The notes beneath the pieces are model-generated. The model was not told the origin of the DNA, ran no database searches, and saw nothing but the letters and a program-made list of their open reading frames with translations. The translations under genes were made by a program, and so were the position numbers. Shown here in pieces: positions 1 to 11,039 of a stretch of 64,000 bases of DNA. The DNA is from Chalciporus piperatus (Eukaryota > Basidiomycota > Agaricomycetes > Boletales > Boletaceae): NCBI GenBank assembly GCA_038093975.1, contig JBBPTG010000017.1, forward strand, positions 124,001 through 188,000, written 5' to 3'. Positions within the stretch are counted from its first letter, which is position 1, and every line of letters starts with the position of its first letter.

Positions 1-257
1 CTGGAGGGTACTCTTAAAGACCCTTGAGCGCGTCCAAACCTGGTGACCGGACGCGCGTTGTGTTGACACTTGTTTTGACTTGACTTTAGAGGTACTCGAT
101 CATGACCGTCATGGTACACTCATCTTACACACCCTCCCAGTACCAACCACTCCGGGGAATTCAATGGGAGAGCCCCCTTGCTGTGTGTGTGCTTTGCGGC
201 AGATCGGTCCACACCCATAGATATGCGATATCTTAACGATTAACAATAAAATAGCTT

Positions 258-844
258 TCACTGTTTTGCGAGGTACTCCTGGATAGCCTCGACGATAACC
301 CCATGATCATCTTCATCCTCAAGCCCACTAACCACAATCACCCCAACCACACCCTCCACATTCTTCACCCTCACCGGGAATCCACCGCCATGCAACGCAA
401 ATGGACTCGGATCCGCCATCTCAAACGTATCCTTGAGAGCCTGTTGCGTCGTCTTCCCAGGGTTTTGTCCCTCGAACTGCAACTTCATCCTCATTGAGGA
501 TGTTCCCCATCGAAGGACTACTGCTTCCTTGCGTTTCACCCAGTGCATGTTGTCGGGGAGCGAACCTGGGTGGGTGGCAGCGAAGAAAAGAGGTTGGCTA
601 GAGTTGGCGTGCGAGATGGAGATGACGACGGCATCAGTGAATTTTTGTTTGCAATTGGCACGGATGCTGCTGCCGAGCTCCCAGGCGACGTTGGCGTCGA
701 ACGAAGGGAGCACGCAAGCCTCTTCTTGCGCTTTGATGGATTCGACCTGGTAATGCCGATGGGTCGTGATCATGTCATACAATTATTCGGCGTGAGCTCA
801 GGTCCTGATCTAGCAGGAATGGCACTACTCACCGTGAGTGACAT
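258..844 (-). CDS. UPF0303 (GlcG/HbpS-like fold) protein, copy 1
   Basis: This is a small soluble protein of the UPF0303 family, whose yeast member is YBR137W; the family shares a fold with GlcG/HbpS haem-interacting proteins. The gene has two exons. Exon 1 is 844..833 and encodes MSLT, followed by a GTGAGT donor. The intron is 832..747 and exon 2 is 746..258. The joined protein is 166 residues and continues in frame into VESIKAQEEACVLPSFD. Family-typical stretches are visible: LPSFDANVAWELG, NMHWVKRKEAVVLRWG, and HGGGFPVRV near the C-terminus. A TATAAG box lies at 895..900, about 50 bp upstream of the ATG. The next gene upstream is a close tandem copy with the same exon structure. The family assignment is by recognition; the biochemical role is not known to me. 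Confidence 0.85.
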
Positions 845-885
845 TGTCGGGGATATATTCGATTTGCGTTGAGCGTGTTGTATAG

Positions 886-1045
886 TAGGACACCCTTATA
901 TCCTTACCGGATGCCGGGGATTACGCCGATCAGGTGAGGTTGCCCCTGGTTGTCCCACTCTCCTGGATGTCACTGACATTGTCAGCTATCAATGTCATCC
1001 CCTGTCTGGTGGATCCGGTCCGAGATCTCAGGCGCGCTTGGCGAA
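886..1045. repeat. Duplicated promoter segment, copy 1 (partner 1937-2160)
   Basis: The region upstream of UPF0303 copy 1 shares ordered blocks with the region upstream of copy 2. Examples are CCTTATATCC, GGATTACGCCGATCAGGT versus GGTATTACACCGATCAGGT, and GGTCCGAGATCTCAGG followed by a near-identical GCGCTTGG stretch (about 1017-1040 versus 2135-2159). The blocks are interrupted by diverged sequence. The order matches the gene duplication, so this is a segmental copy and not chance similarity. Confidence 0.7.
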
Positions 1046-1279
1046 ACGCCGGTGGGGTATCTCCTCACCATCATTGTAGCTTGAACGTTGATCAAATATT
1101 ATCATGAAGCTGAGCTCACTTTTCTCGTGTTGAACACGACAATGAAACGAGTAAATGGAGTCAGTCACCCTTCCAGACTTGGCACGTATACCCTGCGGGA
1201 GATCTAGAACGTGTCAGCCCATATATGCGGTATCTTCAAGTTAACGAATAACAATACAAATGCACCATTCCCCCTTCCT

Positions 1280-1883
1280 TCACTGTTTCGCAAGATACTC
1301 CTCGATACCCTCGACGATAACACCATGATCGTCCTCCATCTTCAGCCCGCTGACCACGATCACTCCAATCACACCCTCCACATTCTTCACCCTCAACGGG
1401 AATCCACCACCATGCAATCCAAACGGACTCGGATCCGCCATCTCAAACGTATCCTTGAGAGCCTGCTGAGACGTCACCCCAGGTTGTCGTTCCTCCATCT
1501 GCAACCTCATCCTCATGCTCGACGCACCCCATCGAAGGACGGCCGCTTCCTTGCGTTTCACCCAGTGCATGTTGTCGGGGAGTGTACCAGGACCGGAGGT
1601 AGCGAAGAAGAGCAGTTGGTTGGAGTTGGCGTGAGAGATGTAGACGACGACGGGACGAGGGAATTTTTGGATACAGTTGGTACGGATGATGTTACCGAGC
1701 TCCCAGGCGACGTTGCTGTCGAACGAGGGGAGCACGCAAGCGTCTTCTTGGGCTTTGATGGATTCGATCTGGATCATCATACCGATAGTACGGTTCAGCA
1801 GTGCGTTATCGTCGATCGTCGGTGATCCAGTGAGTTGAAATCCTATATGAGCATGGACGGTATTAACTCACCGTGAGCGACAT
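1280..1883 (-). CDS. UPF0303 (GlcG/HbpS-like fold) protein, copy 2
   Basis: This is the tandem paralogue of the gene at 258-844. Exon 1 is 1883..1872 (MSLT), the intron is 1871..1769 with GTGAGT donor and CAG acceptor, and exon 2 is 1768..1280, giving 166 residues. The intron phase and position are identical to copy 1. The joined protein starts MSLTIESIKAQEDACV and keeps the LPSFD, WVKRKEA and HGGGFPLRV blocks. The two copies differ mainly in the middle third and at the C-terminal GLKMEDDHG versus GLEDEDDHG. A TATAAG box at 1946..1951 sits about 63 bp upstream of the ATG. The upstream DNA is also duplicated, so the whole unit including the promoter was copied. Confidence 0.85.
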
Positions 1884-1936
1884 CGTTCGAGATATGTGCG
1901 TGGAATGTAACGTTGGGTGAATCGAAGGCTGCAGCG

Positions 1937-2160
1937 TAGGACGGCCTTATATCCTGACGTTCACGGGATCCCCGGTATTACACCGATCAGGTCAAGATCA
2001 GCTGGACAACGGAGGGTAGCGGAGGGTCTCTTGGAACGTCGGCGTAAAGATATCTTCAACTTCATTGGTTGTCTTCAGTCGCCTTGACGTCAATTACCGT
2101 ATCATCATATTTTTATCCCCTGTCGGGCATCCGCGGTCCGAGATCTCAGGTGCGCTTGGT
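1937..2160. repeat. Duplicated promoter segment, copy 2 (partner 886-1045)
   Basis: This is the partner of the segment at 886-1045. It holds the TATAAG box of UPF0303 copy 2 at 1946..1951, the GATCAGGT block near 1985, and the GGTCCGAGATCTCAGG block at about 2135-2150. It lies between copy 2 and the 3' end of COG6. Confidence 0.65.
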
Positions 2161-2244
2161 ATGACTTTGGTATGTAGCTTTATGATAAACACCACATCCA
2201 TGCTAGTTTGATTGATGTAAGCACATCGTCCGAGGTGTAGTATG

Positions 2245-5088
2245 TCACTCCTGTTCAAGCCCAAAGATTTGCCTCAACAACTCCACCTGCCCAAACGGTC
2301 TCTCCTTCCCCAACACCACACTCCCCGCAACATACCTCCCCCTTCCGCTCTCCTTCCTCACCTCCTCGCACAACGCGCCATACACGGCCACGAGTCGGCG
2401 TAACGCCCCACGATGCACGCGGTCCGCGAGAATGGACGAAGAGAGTGCGAAGAGACGGGGGGAGGAGATGACGTCGGGTGTGGAGAGCCAGAGGGAGAAT
2501 TTGCTTAGAGCGCGTGTGAGGGATTCGGGTTCGGTTGCTTGGAGTCGGGAGAGAGGCGTCTTTGGGGAGGGGTTGGGGGTTGGTTAGAGATAAGAGAAAG
2601 TCGGACGAGATATACAAAGGAACTCACCGCTGCATCCTTTGTCTCCAACGTGCGTATCGCATCGCTCAGAGAAGCATCTTTGAGAATGTTTTCGTACTGT
2701 CACGTCGTTCGAATCCGTTTGTGAGAGAATAAGAGGAACGAAACGAAATAAATAAACGTACGTGTTCCTCTTCGAGCAATCGTACTCGTTCCTCGATATT
2801 AACCTTCAGCTCTTTCCGTTTATCCTCCGTGAACGAGAACGGTTCGAGCACGTTCTGGACCACACGCAATCACAAAATCAGCATACGCTCGCTATTATAG
2901 ATCTCTCAGCGCAAACACACACACACCTCAAGATACCCCAAGCAATTCAACACGAACACCGCCTGATCCCACCGAGGACGCAACCTCGCTTTCTCGTCAG
3001 CAGCGGCAGCACACACGGTGACGGCGGGATCGACCATGACGTCCAAGATGCGGCCGAATCCAGTACTTGCTTCAGAAGGATCCGCGGGACCTTCGCCGAG
3101 AAGAGAGGAGTCGTAGACTTGCATGATTTCGCGCAAGAGTTGAGCGTGGTCGATGATCGAATGTGGTGGGGATAACGCAGGGTCATCGAGATCCTGTGTG
3201 GGAGTCCGTTTCGTGATCAGCTGAGGGATGAAGTCCTGACGGAGACACGAACCAAGGGTATACGGTGCAACGCCCGTCCTTGGGCTTCTATTGAGTCGAA
3301 GAAGACTTTGTAGCTGACGTCCGTGATCCTAGAACGCAATCAGCTTGTCCATCTAGACCTGATATTAGAATGAATCCCATACTCGTGAAGCGTCTGAGAG
3401 AGTAACGACTGGTCTCCAATCGTCCGTTGCATAGTGAGCATGTAGTACTGAAGAAGGTTGGCAACCTTGTACGATACAATGCTGTTCTCTTGAGTTCGTA
3501 CAGTCTGCAGGACACGCCCCTACATCAAGCGCAGGAGTCTCAGCACCGCGCAAACATCATCGAACACTCCCTCACCTTGAGCGGCACACAGAGCTTGCTC
3601 ACAGAAGAATTCAACAACTCCTTCACCCACTCCTCTTCTTCGCTCCCAGTAAACGTTCGTACAGCCCCGACCATGCGATCTTGACGGTTCAGGCCAAACA
3701 GACTTTCAAGAAACTCGTACTCTGCAGCTATCGCTTGGTGGACCCATGCTAGCATGTCGCCGACGTATCGTATAGGATCGTGTGCATGTAATTCGATAGG
3801 CCGTGGTAGTCCGGAGGGTCCCCCACGAGTGAGAGCATCGAGGAAGTGGGCGAGAAGCGTACCCTGCCTTGCTTCCGAGAGGAATCCGAGGGCTTCGCTA
3901 GAGAAACGACATTTATATTTCCCTACCAAGAACCATGAACCACGTTACGCACGATAACAGTTCTGGTCGCTGAGAGAGCCGGCGAACGGCTTCAAACATC
4001 ACTGCACTGACTTCGAGCTGGTTTTCGCGCCCCATCCGGCGGAACTCGTAAGTCAGCCAGCGATAGATCTTGTCGTATCCTTGTTCGAGACATGAGGACG
4101 TCGCCGCCATTATGTCCATGCTGTCCCCAGGAGGCGTGTTAGATCATACAGACACCCCGAGATGGCAGGTTACATACCCTGCTTGAGTCGGCCCATCCTC
4201 CCCAGACATCAGCACTCGACAATCTGCGCGAATCTGTTCCGTCTTGCTCATGGCTTTGAAAAATCGCGAGCCGATGGGGACCTCGCGAGAAGTTATGGCT
4301 TCCGCTTCCTCGTCGTTGAGTGTAAAGCGATCGAGAAACAGAAGTATGATGGACTTTCGCGTTTCCACTTCCTGCCTTGGGGAAGAGATACATGAACAGT
4401 CTTGCAATAGGGATGGAACGCGTACCTTTCGTGTCTCAGGCTTTCCGCTTGCTCAAGCAACGACCGACTGGCTTCCTCTGTCAACTTCAGCTGGGCCTCA
4501 GCATCGTCAAAATATCGTCTCATATCCGCTACAATTTTCTGGAGGTCATCGAGTTTCTAGGAATCCAGAGAGCTGTAAAGACGGACCGCGAACGCAGCAA
4601 CAAAATAGCAGACATACTTGATCGACCTCTCCGAAAGCTTTCAGGAAATGCTGACTGCCCTCCGCGAGCTTGTTCTCCAGATCTCTCTGAAGGTTCTTGC
4701 GTGCACGCGCTGCGGTTTCGTTCGCAATGTCTGTGAGCTCCAGAACCCCATTTCCGGGTATTGATTCCTCAGAATCTAGGTCGCTCCAGCTATCATCGTT
4801 GTCATCGTCATTTGCTTTAGAGTCCAGAGGTCGTTGGTGGGCAGTAGAAGTGGACGGTGTGCTGTACAAATCCGAGAGGGTTCGTAGTGCTTCTGTCGTT
4901 GCTGGATCTGTAAAGGTAGTCCCTAGTATCTTGCGCAGTCGCAAGGTTATTGGATTGCGAGGCGCAGAGGTGTTGGCATGTTGAGTGGACACGGCAAGCG
5001 ACATCGAGGGAAATTGTGAACGCGTTTGGAACGCGTCCCAGTTCTTGATCGAGTACGTCGAGGACGACATGGTCTTGTTCACGCTCAT
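2245..5088 (-). CDS. COG6: Conserved oligomeric Golgi complex subunit 6
   Basis: COG6 is a lobe-B subunit of the COG tethering complex for intra-Golgi retrograde vesicles. The N-terminus carries the family block NPITLRLRKILGTTFTDPAT, then an acidic linker (DDDNDDSWSDLDSEES), then a coiled coil (ARKNLQRDLENKLAEGSQ). Exon 1 is 5088..4618, with a GTATGT donor after VDQ; exon 2 begins KLDDLQKIVADM at 4556. Later exons give FLDRFTLNDEEAEAI, GYDKIYRWLTYEFRRMGRE and LHAHDPIRYVGDMLAWVHQA, all typical of Cog6. The last exon ends FGQVELLRQIFGLEQE with the stop at 2245..2247. I count roughly nine exons and estimate 750-800 residues. The ATG at 5088 is used; an in-frame ATG at 5070 is an alternative. The gene is divergent from the acyltransferase at 5313, with 224 bp between the start codons. 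Confidence 0.9.
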
Positions 5089-5312
5089 GTATACCTCTCG
5101 ACACGTCTTATTGGAAACAAAATAGATCGTCTCCTTGACCGCCTACAAGGACCATCATCGATGCATCATCCCTGGATGTAACCTCGCTTACAGTGGCGAC
5201 GCAGCGCCCCGATTCAGTTGACTATGCGACTATTCGGTTCGCGTTCTACCGCCCTCCAGGGTCATAAAAATCTCTAGGCAGTGTGGATGGTTTGCCTTTC
5301 ACAATCATTGAC

Positions 5313-6592
5313 ATGCTGTTCGATTCCCTGTCCTGGTGGAATTGCCTTGGAGTCCCTTCAACTCGAGTCACCCTCAGCTTTTCAACGTTTGCATCATATG
5401 TCCTCCCTCCTTTCCTGGGATATTTCGTCTGCGCCCTCTTGGCCGTCAAGCCCCACACTCGTTCCCTGCGGGTCGCATCATGGCCCATCATCGCGTTACT
5501 GGCACTTCGAGCAGCGATGTCATTAGATTTGTCGCTCGACAGGCCAGAGCGAAAGTTCCTCGAGATAGACTTGGTGGTGAGTGTCATCCCCACCCAGGAA
5601 TCGCTTGTATGCCAAACTTATCGCTCCTTGTATCCCAGTTATCCATGTTCTCTGTAGCATCCCGTACACTTGACTGGACGATAGCACGGGAACCGTTTAT
5701 GCGACACATCCGTCCCGCAGATGCCACTCCGTCATCTATCACGGACGCGTTTGACCTCGCCTTCAACCTCCGTGGTCACGGCTGGAATTGGTCGCGCGGA
5801 CTACACGTCCCTCGTGAAACCCGTCCATCCAACCGTATGGGATTCGTTGCATACGCACTGCTGTCTGCAGCCTTCCATGGCTCTCTCTGCGGTACTCTTC
5901 ACGTTGCCGTCCAATCCTTCTCCCCAACGGAATTCAGCTCTCTCACAGGAGGATCCATCTTTGACGACGCCCTCCCTCCCTTCACTGGCTACTTCCGCGC
6001 GAGTATCATTTCCGTCATTGTCGCATTCGCGATCTACGCTGTTCTCCAGATGGGCTACGACCTATGCATTATACCCGGCATCCTCGTTTTTGGACAAGAT
6101 CCCGCCCAGTGGCCTCCCTCTTTCGATGCACCTTGGCGAGCCAGCTCGTTGGCCGACTTCTGGGGACGTAGATGGCATCAGTGGTTCCGTCACACCTTCC
6201 TTTTCGTGGGAGGCTACCCCCTCTCTCTCTTCCTCGGCCGCATTGGCATCGTCATCGGTTCATTCCTCGCCTCAGCAGTCTTCCATCACATCGCACTGAT
6301 CACTCTCAACGGTTCAGTAGAACTCTGGAGGATGTTACTCTCGTTTGGTATGATGGCCCTCGGCGTCCTATCCGAACGTGCGTTCGAGCAGGCGACGGGA
6401 AAGAAAGTGGGCGGATGGGCAGGGTGGATTTGGACGATGTCTTGGCTTATTTTGTGGGGTAATTTGATGATCGACGGGTGGGCGAGGGCTGGGATGTTTG
6501 GGAGCTCGACTTTCCTTGACAGTGCGACGCCGATACGGGCGTTGGTGGAACGCTTGGTGATGGATTTCGACGCGTGGTTACACACGCTATGA
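5313..6592 (+). CDS. Wax-synthase-domain (MBOAT-like) acyltransferase, copy A
   Basis: This is a polytopic membrane protein of the fungal wax synthase/MBOAT_2 type; such enzymes move acyl or acetyl groups onto alcohols, including terpenoids in some fungi. The gene has two exons, 5313..5576 and 5639..6592, joined in phase 0 (DLV before GTGAGT, CAG acceptor), giving 405 residues. The signature DFWGRRWHQWFRHTF sits near residue 260, preceded by QDPAQWPPSFDAPW and NLRGHGWNWSRG. A later His-rich block reads SAVFHHIALITLNGSVELW. Several hydrophobic helices are visible from residue 20 onward. The start is the ATG aligning with copies B and C; the reading frame continues open upstream without another ATG. 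It is the first of three tandem paralogues. The substrate is unknown. Confidence 0.85.
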
Positions 6593-7031
6593 TGCTTGGG
6601 GGTCATTTTGTGGGATAGATCTCTCCAAGTTGGTGTGTTGGCACTTGATCCATGTGAGAGAGGTCGCAATGCTGCTGGATCTGTAAAGTGCGTAGTGCCT
6701 AGAATGTTAAACTTGCGAGGTTATGGTCCCTTGCGAGTGGAGGAGGTACATATTGAATGCATACATGTTGAAGAGGGGACGCGTCTCAATTCTCATTCGG
6801 ACCTACTAGTAGTATTATTACTTCGAATCCACACACCACACAGCACACCTTTCGTAGACCACCTGATACGTCCAACGTTCCTATCGAGAATCAAACAGGA
6901 GCAGTCTGTGTACTTCGACAACAGCCCCGAGTCTTCGATGTGCAACTCTTGGCATTAAGCGCTGGTTGCTGGGTTTAACGACCCTGAAAGGCGCCAAAGC
7001 TCGTTGCGAGGTTGATAAGCCCTTGCTTCTG
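6593..7031. other. Intergenic spacer between acyltransferases A and B
   Basis: I see no gene in these roughly 440 bases. They presumably hold the terminator of copy A and the promoter of copy B; no clear TATA box was found. Confidence 0.5.
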
Positions 7032-8321
7032 ATGATCATGTTGTTCACCGCGGTGTCCCTTTGGGATGTCCTTTGTATTCCTTCGACCCGAGTCGCCATC
7101 AGCTTTTCAACCTTCGTGTCATATGTGCTCCCTCCCCTGCTCAGCTATTTCGTTTTCGCGGTCTTGGCCCTCATACCCAAGACCCGGGCCCTCCGCGTCG
7201 CGTTATGGCCCATTATGGCCTTACTCGCACTTCGAGGAGCGATGTCGCTGGATATCTCACTCGGGAAGCCCGATTGGGCCCGGGCATTCCTCGAAGTTGA
7301 CCTGGTGGTGAGTTATCCCTCTTGAAATGGAGATACTGAAGGGGGGCTTATATCCTCTGCATCCCAGTTATGTATGGTCACTATTGCTACTCGTACGCTA
7401 CACTGGACAATGGCACGAGAACCATTAGTGCGATACACCCGTCCTAAAAACGCAACTCTGTCAACCACCATGGACGCGTTAGATCTCGCCTTCAACCTTC
7501 GTGGTTATGGATGGAATTGGTCGCGAGGGCTGTATATTCCTAGTGAAACCCGTCCCTCCGACCGTACTGCATTTCTGGTTCACGCTCTCTTCTCTGCAAT
7601 GACCCATGCCTTTGTCTGCGGCATCCTCCACGTTACTGTCAAGTCGTTCTCCCCTACAGGGATAGGATCTCTCACAGGAGGATCGATCCTCGATGACGAA
7701 CTCCCTTTCTTCGCTCGACACCTCCGAGCAACGATCATCGCAACCGCCGGCGCTTTCGCGATCTACAACTCCCTTCAGATGGGATACAACATATGTATCA
7801 TACCCGGCATTCTCGTTTTTGGGCAAGATCCTGCTCAGTGGCCCCCTGCTTTTGACGCACCGTGGCGAGCTACCTCACTGGTCGATTTTTGGGGACGTCG
7901 ATGGCACCAGTGGTTTCGTCACACCTTTCTTTTCGTGGGAGGCTACCCCCTCTCCCTCATCCTCGGTCGCGTCGGTATCGTCCTGGGCTCGTTTCTCGCC
8001 TCAGCAATCTTCCATCACATCGCTCTGATCACTCTCAACGGCCAAGTTGAACTATGGAGGATGTTACTCTCGTTTGGAATGATGGCCCTCAGCGTACTCG
8101 CCGAACGAACATTTGAGCGGGTGATGAGAAAGAGAGTGGATGGGCGGGTTGGGAGGGTTTGGACGATGTGTTGGCTTGGCTTGTGGGGTAGCATGATGAT
8201 CGATGGGTGGGCGAGGGCTGGGATGTATGGGAGCTCGACCTTGATCGACTGGATGACGCCGGTGGGGGCGTTGATAGAGCGCTCTGTGACGAATTTCGAC
8301 GCGTGGTTACATACGTTATGA
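7032..8321 (+). CDS. Wax-synthase-domain (MBOAT-like) acyltransferase, copy B
   Basis: This is the second tandem member of the family. Exons are 7032..7307 and 7368..8321 (intron of 60 nt), again after DLV and in phase 0, giving 409 residues. It contains NLRGYGWNWSRG, SFSPTGIGSLTGGSI, QDPAQWPPAFDAPW and DFWGRRWHQWFRHTF in the same order and spacing as copy A, and ends NFDAWLHTL. The ATG at 7032 is followed by a second in-frame ATG at 7038. Copies A and B are visibly closer to each other than to copy C, which suggests the A/B duplication is the younger one. The identical intron position shows that all three derive from one spliced ancestor by DNA-level duplication. Confidence 0.85.
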
Positions 8322-8916
8322 TGGATCCTTCAAGTTCGGAATTCATACGACACGACGATTGCTTGGCGAATGTAAAATTGATTGTAGAACCTCGGTGAAA
8401 TGCTTGTGGGGTCTGTTAACTGGAGGTTAGTATTCAAAGGAGGAGAACCTGAGTGAACCGTTTTGGAAGGCTCACTTTAGCACTAAGTTGTACATGAGAT
8501 TGGTCACTAGAGTATGAACGACTGTCTTCATCCCGATTCCCGACTCGTGGGTCTGCTTACGGAAGATCAGAGCAACTATCTTCTGATCTAGAACTTCGAC
8601 CCCGGGTTTGAGTAGTAAACTAACCTTCGCACTGGCAGAACACTGGTCTTACAGTGACACACAAAGTAGTACTACTACTTTGGCAAGCTTCATCCCCAGT
8701 CAGCCTCAGTGCCACGTCAGGTAATGAGCTAGCTAACTCTATATTGACCCACCATAGTACTACGTGGCAAAGGTTTGAAACCAGCGCGTATCTCATCTCG
8801 GCTTGTATACACCAGTTAATATTCGGTTCCATGCACCCACTCAACCAGCGCGGCACCTCCCAAGCTGAGGATCACAAATACTGCAAGGCGAAGCTGGGAT
8901 CTTGATTGTGACGATC
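8322..8916. other. Intergenic region with one terminal-repeat relic
   Basis: No gene is visible in these roughly 600 bases upstream of copy C. Positions 8516-8529 hold one of five copies of the motif GAAGACAGTCGTTC, here on the minus strand. Confidence 0.6.
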
Positions 8917-10206
8917 ATGTCGTTCGCTGCGCTATCCTCAGGTTTGTGGGATATCCTCTCTGTTCCTTCGGCTCGAATCCCCATCGACTTTTCTATCTTT
9001 GTCTCGTATATCCTCCCTCCTTTGCTAAGCTACTTCGCGGGTGCGGTATTGGCCATTACGCCTCGTACTCGCATCCTCCGTGTTGCATGCTTTCCCGTTG
9101 TTGCGGTGCTGGCATTTCGTGCAGCGGTATCTGTTGACTTGGCATGCAGCAAGCCCGAGTTCGCCTTGCATAACCTCGATCTGGTGGTGAGTCCCTTTTT
9201 GAATGCAGCCAGGGGACGAAAGAGATACAGATGCCTTTCTTTCCCAAAGATCTCAATGATCTGCATCACTGCTCAAGCCCTCCATTGGGCGCTTGCAAAA
9301 GAGCCGCTCGTGCGACACATCCGTCCTGCGAATGCTACCCCGTCAACCATTATGGACGCCATCGATCTTACCTTGAATCTCCGTGGTTACGGTTGGAACT
9401 GGGCATGCAAATTGTATACTCCTCGCGAAACCCGACCCTCCGACCGCACCGGGTTCGTTGCCTATGCAATCCTCGCCTCAGCCGCGAACGCCTTCTTTGG
9501 TGGCATATTTCATACCGCTGTTCAAGCATTCTCCCCGACAGGAATCGGGTCTATTTCTGGGGGATCTATCTTCGACGACACTCTTCCTTTCTTAGCACGG
9601 TTCATTCGAGCGAGCATCATCTCCGCTGCTGCCGGCTGCTCGATTTACACATCTTTCCAGATGACCTGCCACTTGTTCATCGTTCCCGCGATTCTTGTTT
9701 TTAGACAGGATCCTGCGCAATGGCCTCCCGCCTTCGACGCACCATGGCGGGCCACCTCCTTGAGCGAGTTCTGGGGACGCAGATGGCATCAGTTATTCCG
9801 TCACACATTCCTCGTCTTCGGGGGCTATCCGCTCTCTTTCGTCCTCGGTCGCTCAGGGCTCGTCATTGGTGCATTCCTCGCGTCAGCAGTGTTCCACAAC
9901 GTCTCCCTGATGACTCTTCACGGTGAGGTGGACGCATGGAGGATGCCACTTTCGTTTGGGATGATGGCTCTTGGTGTTCTCGCTGAGCGAGCATTCTTCA
10001 AGGTGACGGGTAAAAAGGTAGGTGGACTGGCAGGGTGGGTTTGGATGGCGATCTGGTTTGCTTTATGGGGCAATCTCATCGTCGATGCGTGGGCGAGAGC
10101 TGGGATTTTCGGATTCCCGAGCCCTATAGCAGAGGGTGTGAAGCCTGTGCGAGAATTGGTGCAAGGATTGGTGACAGGTTTTGACGCGTGGTTACATGCG
10201 ATGTGA
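8917..10206 (+). CDS. Wax-synthase-domain (MBOAT-like) acyltransferase, copy C
   Basis: This is the third tandem member. Exons are 8917..9186 and 9250..10206, giving 408 residues. The intron (9187-9249, 63 nt, GTGAGT to AAAG) is at the same place as in copies A and B, but here it is a multiple of three and has no stop. Unspliced RNA would therefore encode a 429-residue form. Family blocks are NLRGYGWNW, SFSPTGIGS (here AFSPTGIGS), QDPAQWPPAFDAPW and EFWGRRWHQLFRHTF. It is the most diverged of the three (for example VFGGYPLSFVLGRSG and LHGEVDAWRM). It may serve a different substrate, but nothing in the sequence shows which. Confidence 0.85.
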   Translation: MSFAALSSGLWDILSVPSARIPIDFSIFVSYILPPLLSYFAGAVLAITPRTRILRVACFPVVAVLAFRAAVSVDLACSKPEFALHNLDLVVSPFLNAARGRKRYRCLSFPKISMICITAQALHWALAKEPLVRHIRPANATPSTIMDAIDLTLNLRGYGWNWACKLYTPRETRPSDRTGFVAYAILASAANAFFGGIFHTAVQAFSPTGIGSISGGSIFDDTLPFLARFIRASIISAAAGCSIYTSFQMTCHLFIVPAILVFRQDPAQWPPAFDAPWRATSLSEFWGRRWHQLFRHTFLVFGGYPLSFVLGRSGLVIGAFLASAVFHNVSLMTLHGEVDAWRMPLSFGMMALGVLAERAFFKVTGKKVGGLAGWVWMAIWFALWGNLIVDAWARAGIFGFPSPIAEGVKPVRELVQGLVTGFDAWLHAM

Positions 10207-11039
10207 AGGGAGAGTTTTTTTCTGTTCCGAAAAACCCCTTTTGTTCACGTTAGATGATCCTCGATATTTTCTGGTATGAAGCTGACTCGTATGTGTAGCC
10301 CGGAGCCTGCTGTAGATTCTTCTGTGCGCGATATGGCAGCATTACATTACTACATAGAGGATGCACCCAGTGCTGACGAGTCTCATGAGTTCTACTTACC
10401 AGCGCGAGCGCCGAGTAGTGGGCAAACTAGTCGTCCAGCACCATTCACCAGACTACACCTCTTGAACTCGGAAAGTTGAACTGGAACCATGGGTCGACTT
10501 CTTTGTTGAGGTTACTCGGTTTTGTCATGGTGACTAGTCCGTCACTGACACGTCTCTAGTCGAACAGAAACTGGGACTTTGGAAACAGTAGAAGATGGCC
10601 AAGCTTGATAATTTACAGGACGTAAGTATACATAGTTTGTTTTTTTAGATATCAGTTCGATCAGGAGAAGGTCTCAGAGAACGATGGGGCTCAGCTAGAG
10701 TAAACGAGGAAAGACTCCGTCGTGTATAATGCGAGTACGGGACAACAATCATACCTAGAGTAAACGAAGAAAGCGTAGAGTAAGCATACTGATCTACTAA
10801 CAATGAAGCATGGAGCTCACCTCAGTCGTCGTGTATAATGGGACCTAGGGCGGAGACCAAAACAAAAGATGCGGATGAAACTTGTAAGATGAGTGATATG
10901 TATACGCATGATGACGCAGTTCGTGATAGAAGGGTGGGACATGATGTTCAAAATTCGGATTTAGATGTGATCAGGGGTGAGAGGATCAATGAAGAAGCCG
11001 CCGTTGTAGCTGGGAGAGACCAACAAAGGCGCTGACGTT
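10207..11039. other. Intergenic region with small direct repeats
   Basis: No convincing gene lies here. A 67-codon frame at 10276-10479 and a 65-codon frame at 10838-11035 are open, but neither resembles anything I know. Direct repeats are present: CTAGAGTAAACGA at about 10695 and 10755, and CGTCGTGTATAATG at 10718-10731 and 10827-10840. Confidence 0.5.

Noticed and set aside
2255..2617. A 120-codon minus-strand frame at the COG6 end
   Set aside because: A different frame gives the true COG6 C-terminus with proper codons and stop; this one is its shadow.
5283..5312. Longer start for acyltransferase A
   Set aside because: The upstream extension begins with GTG and has no ATG; alignment with copies B and C supports the ATG at 5313.
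10838..11035. A 65-codon plus-strand frame just beside the P450 stop
   Set aside because: No family features, composition is hydrophilic and the frame overlaps a repeat-bearing spacer. Not enough to call a gene.
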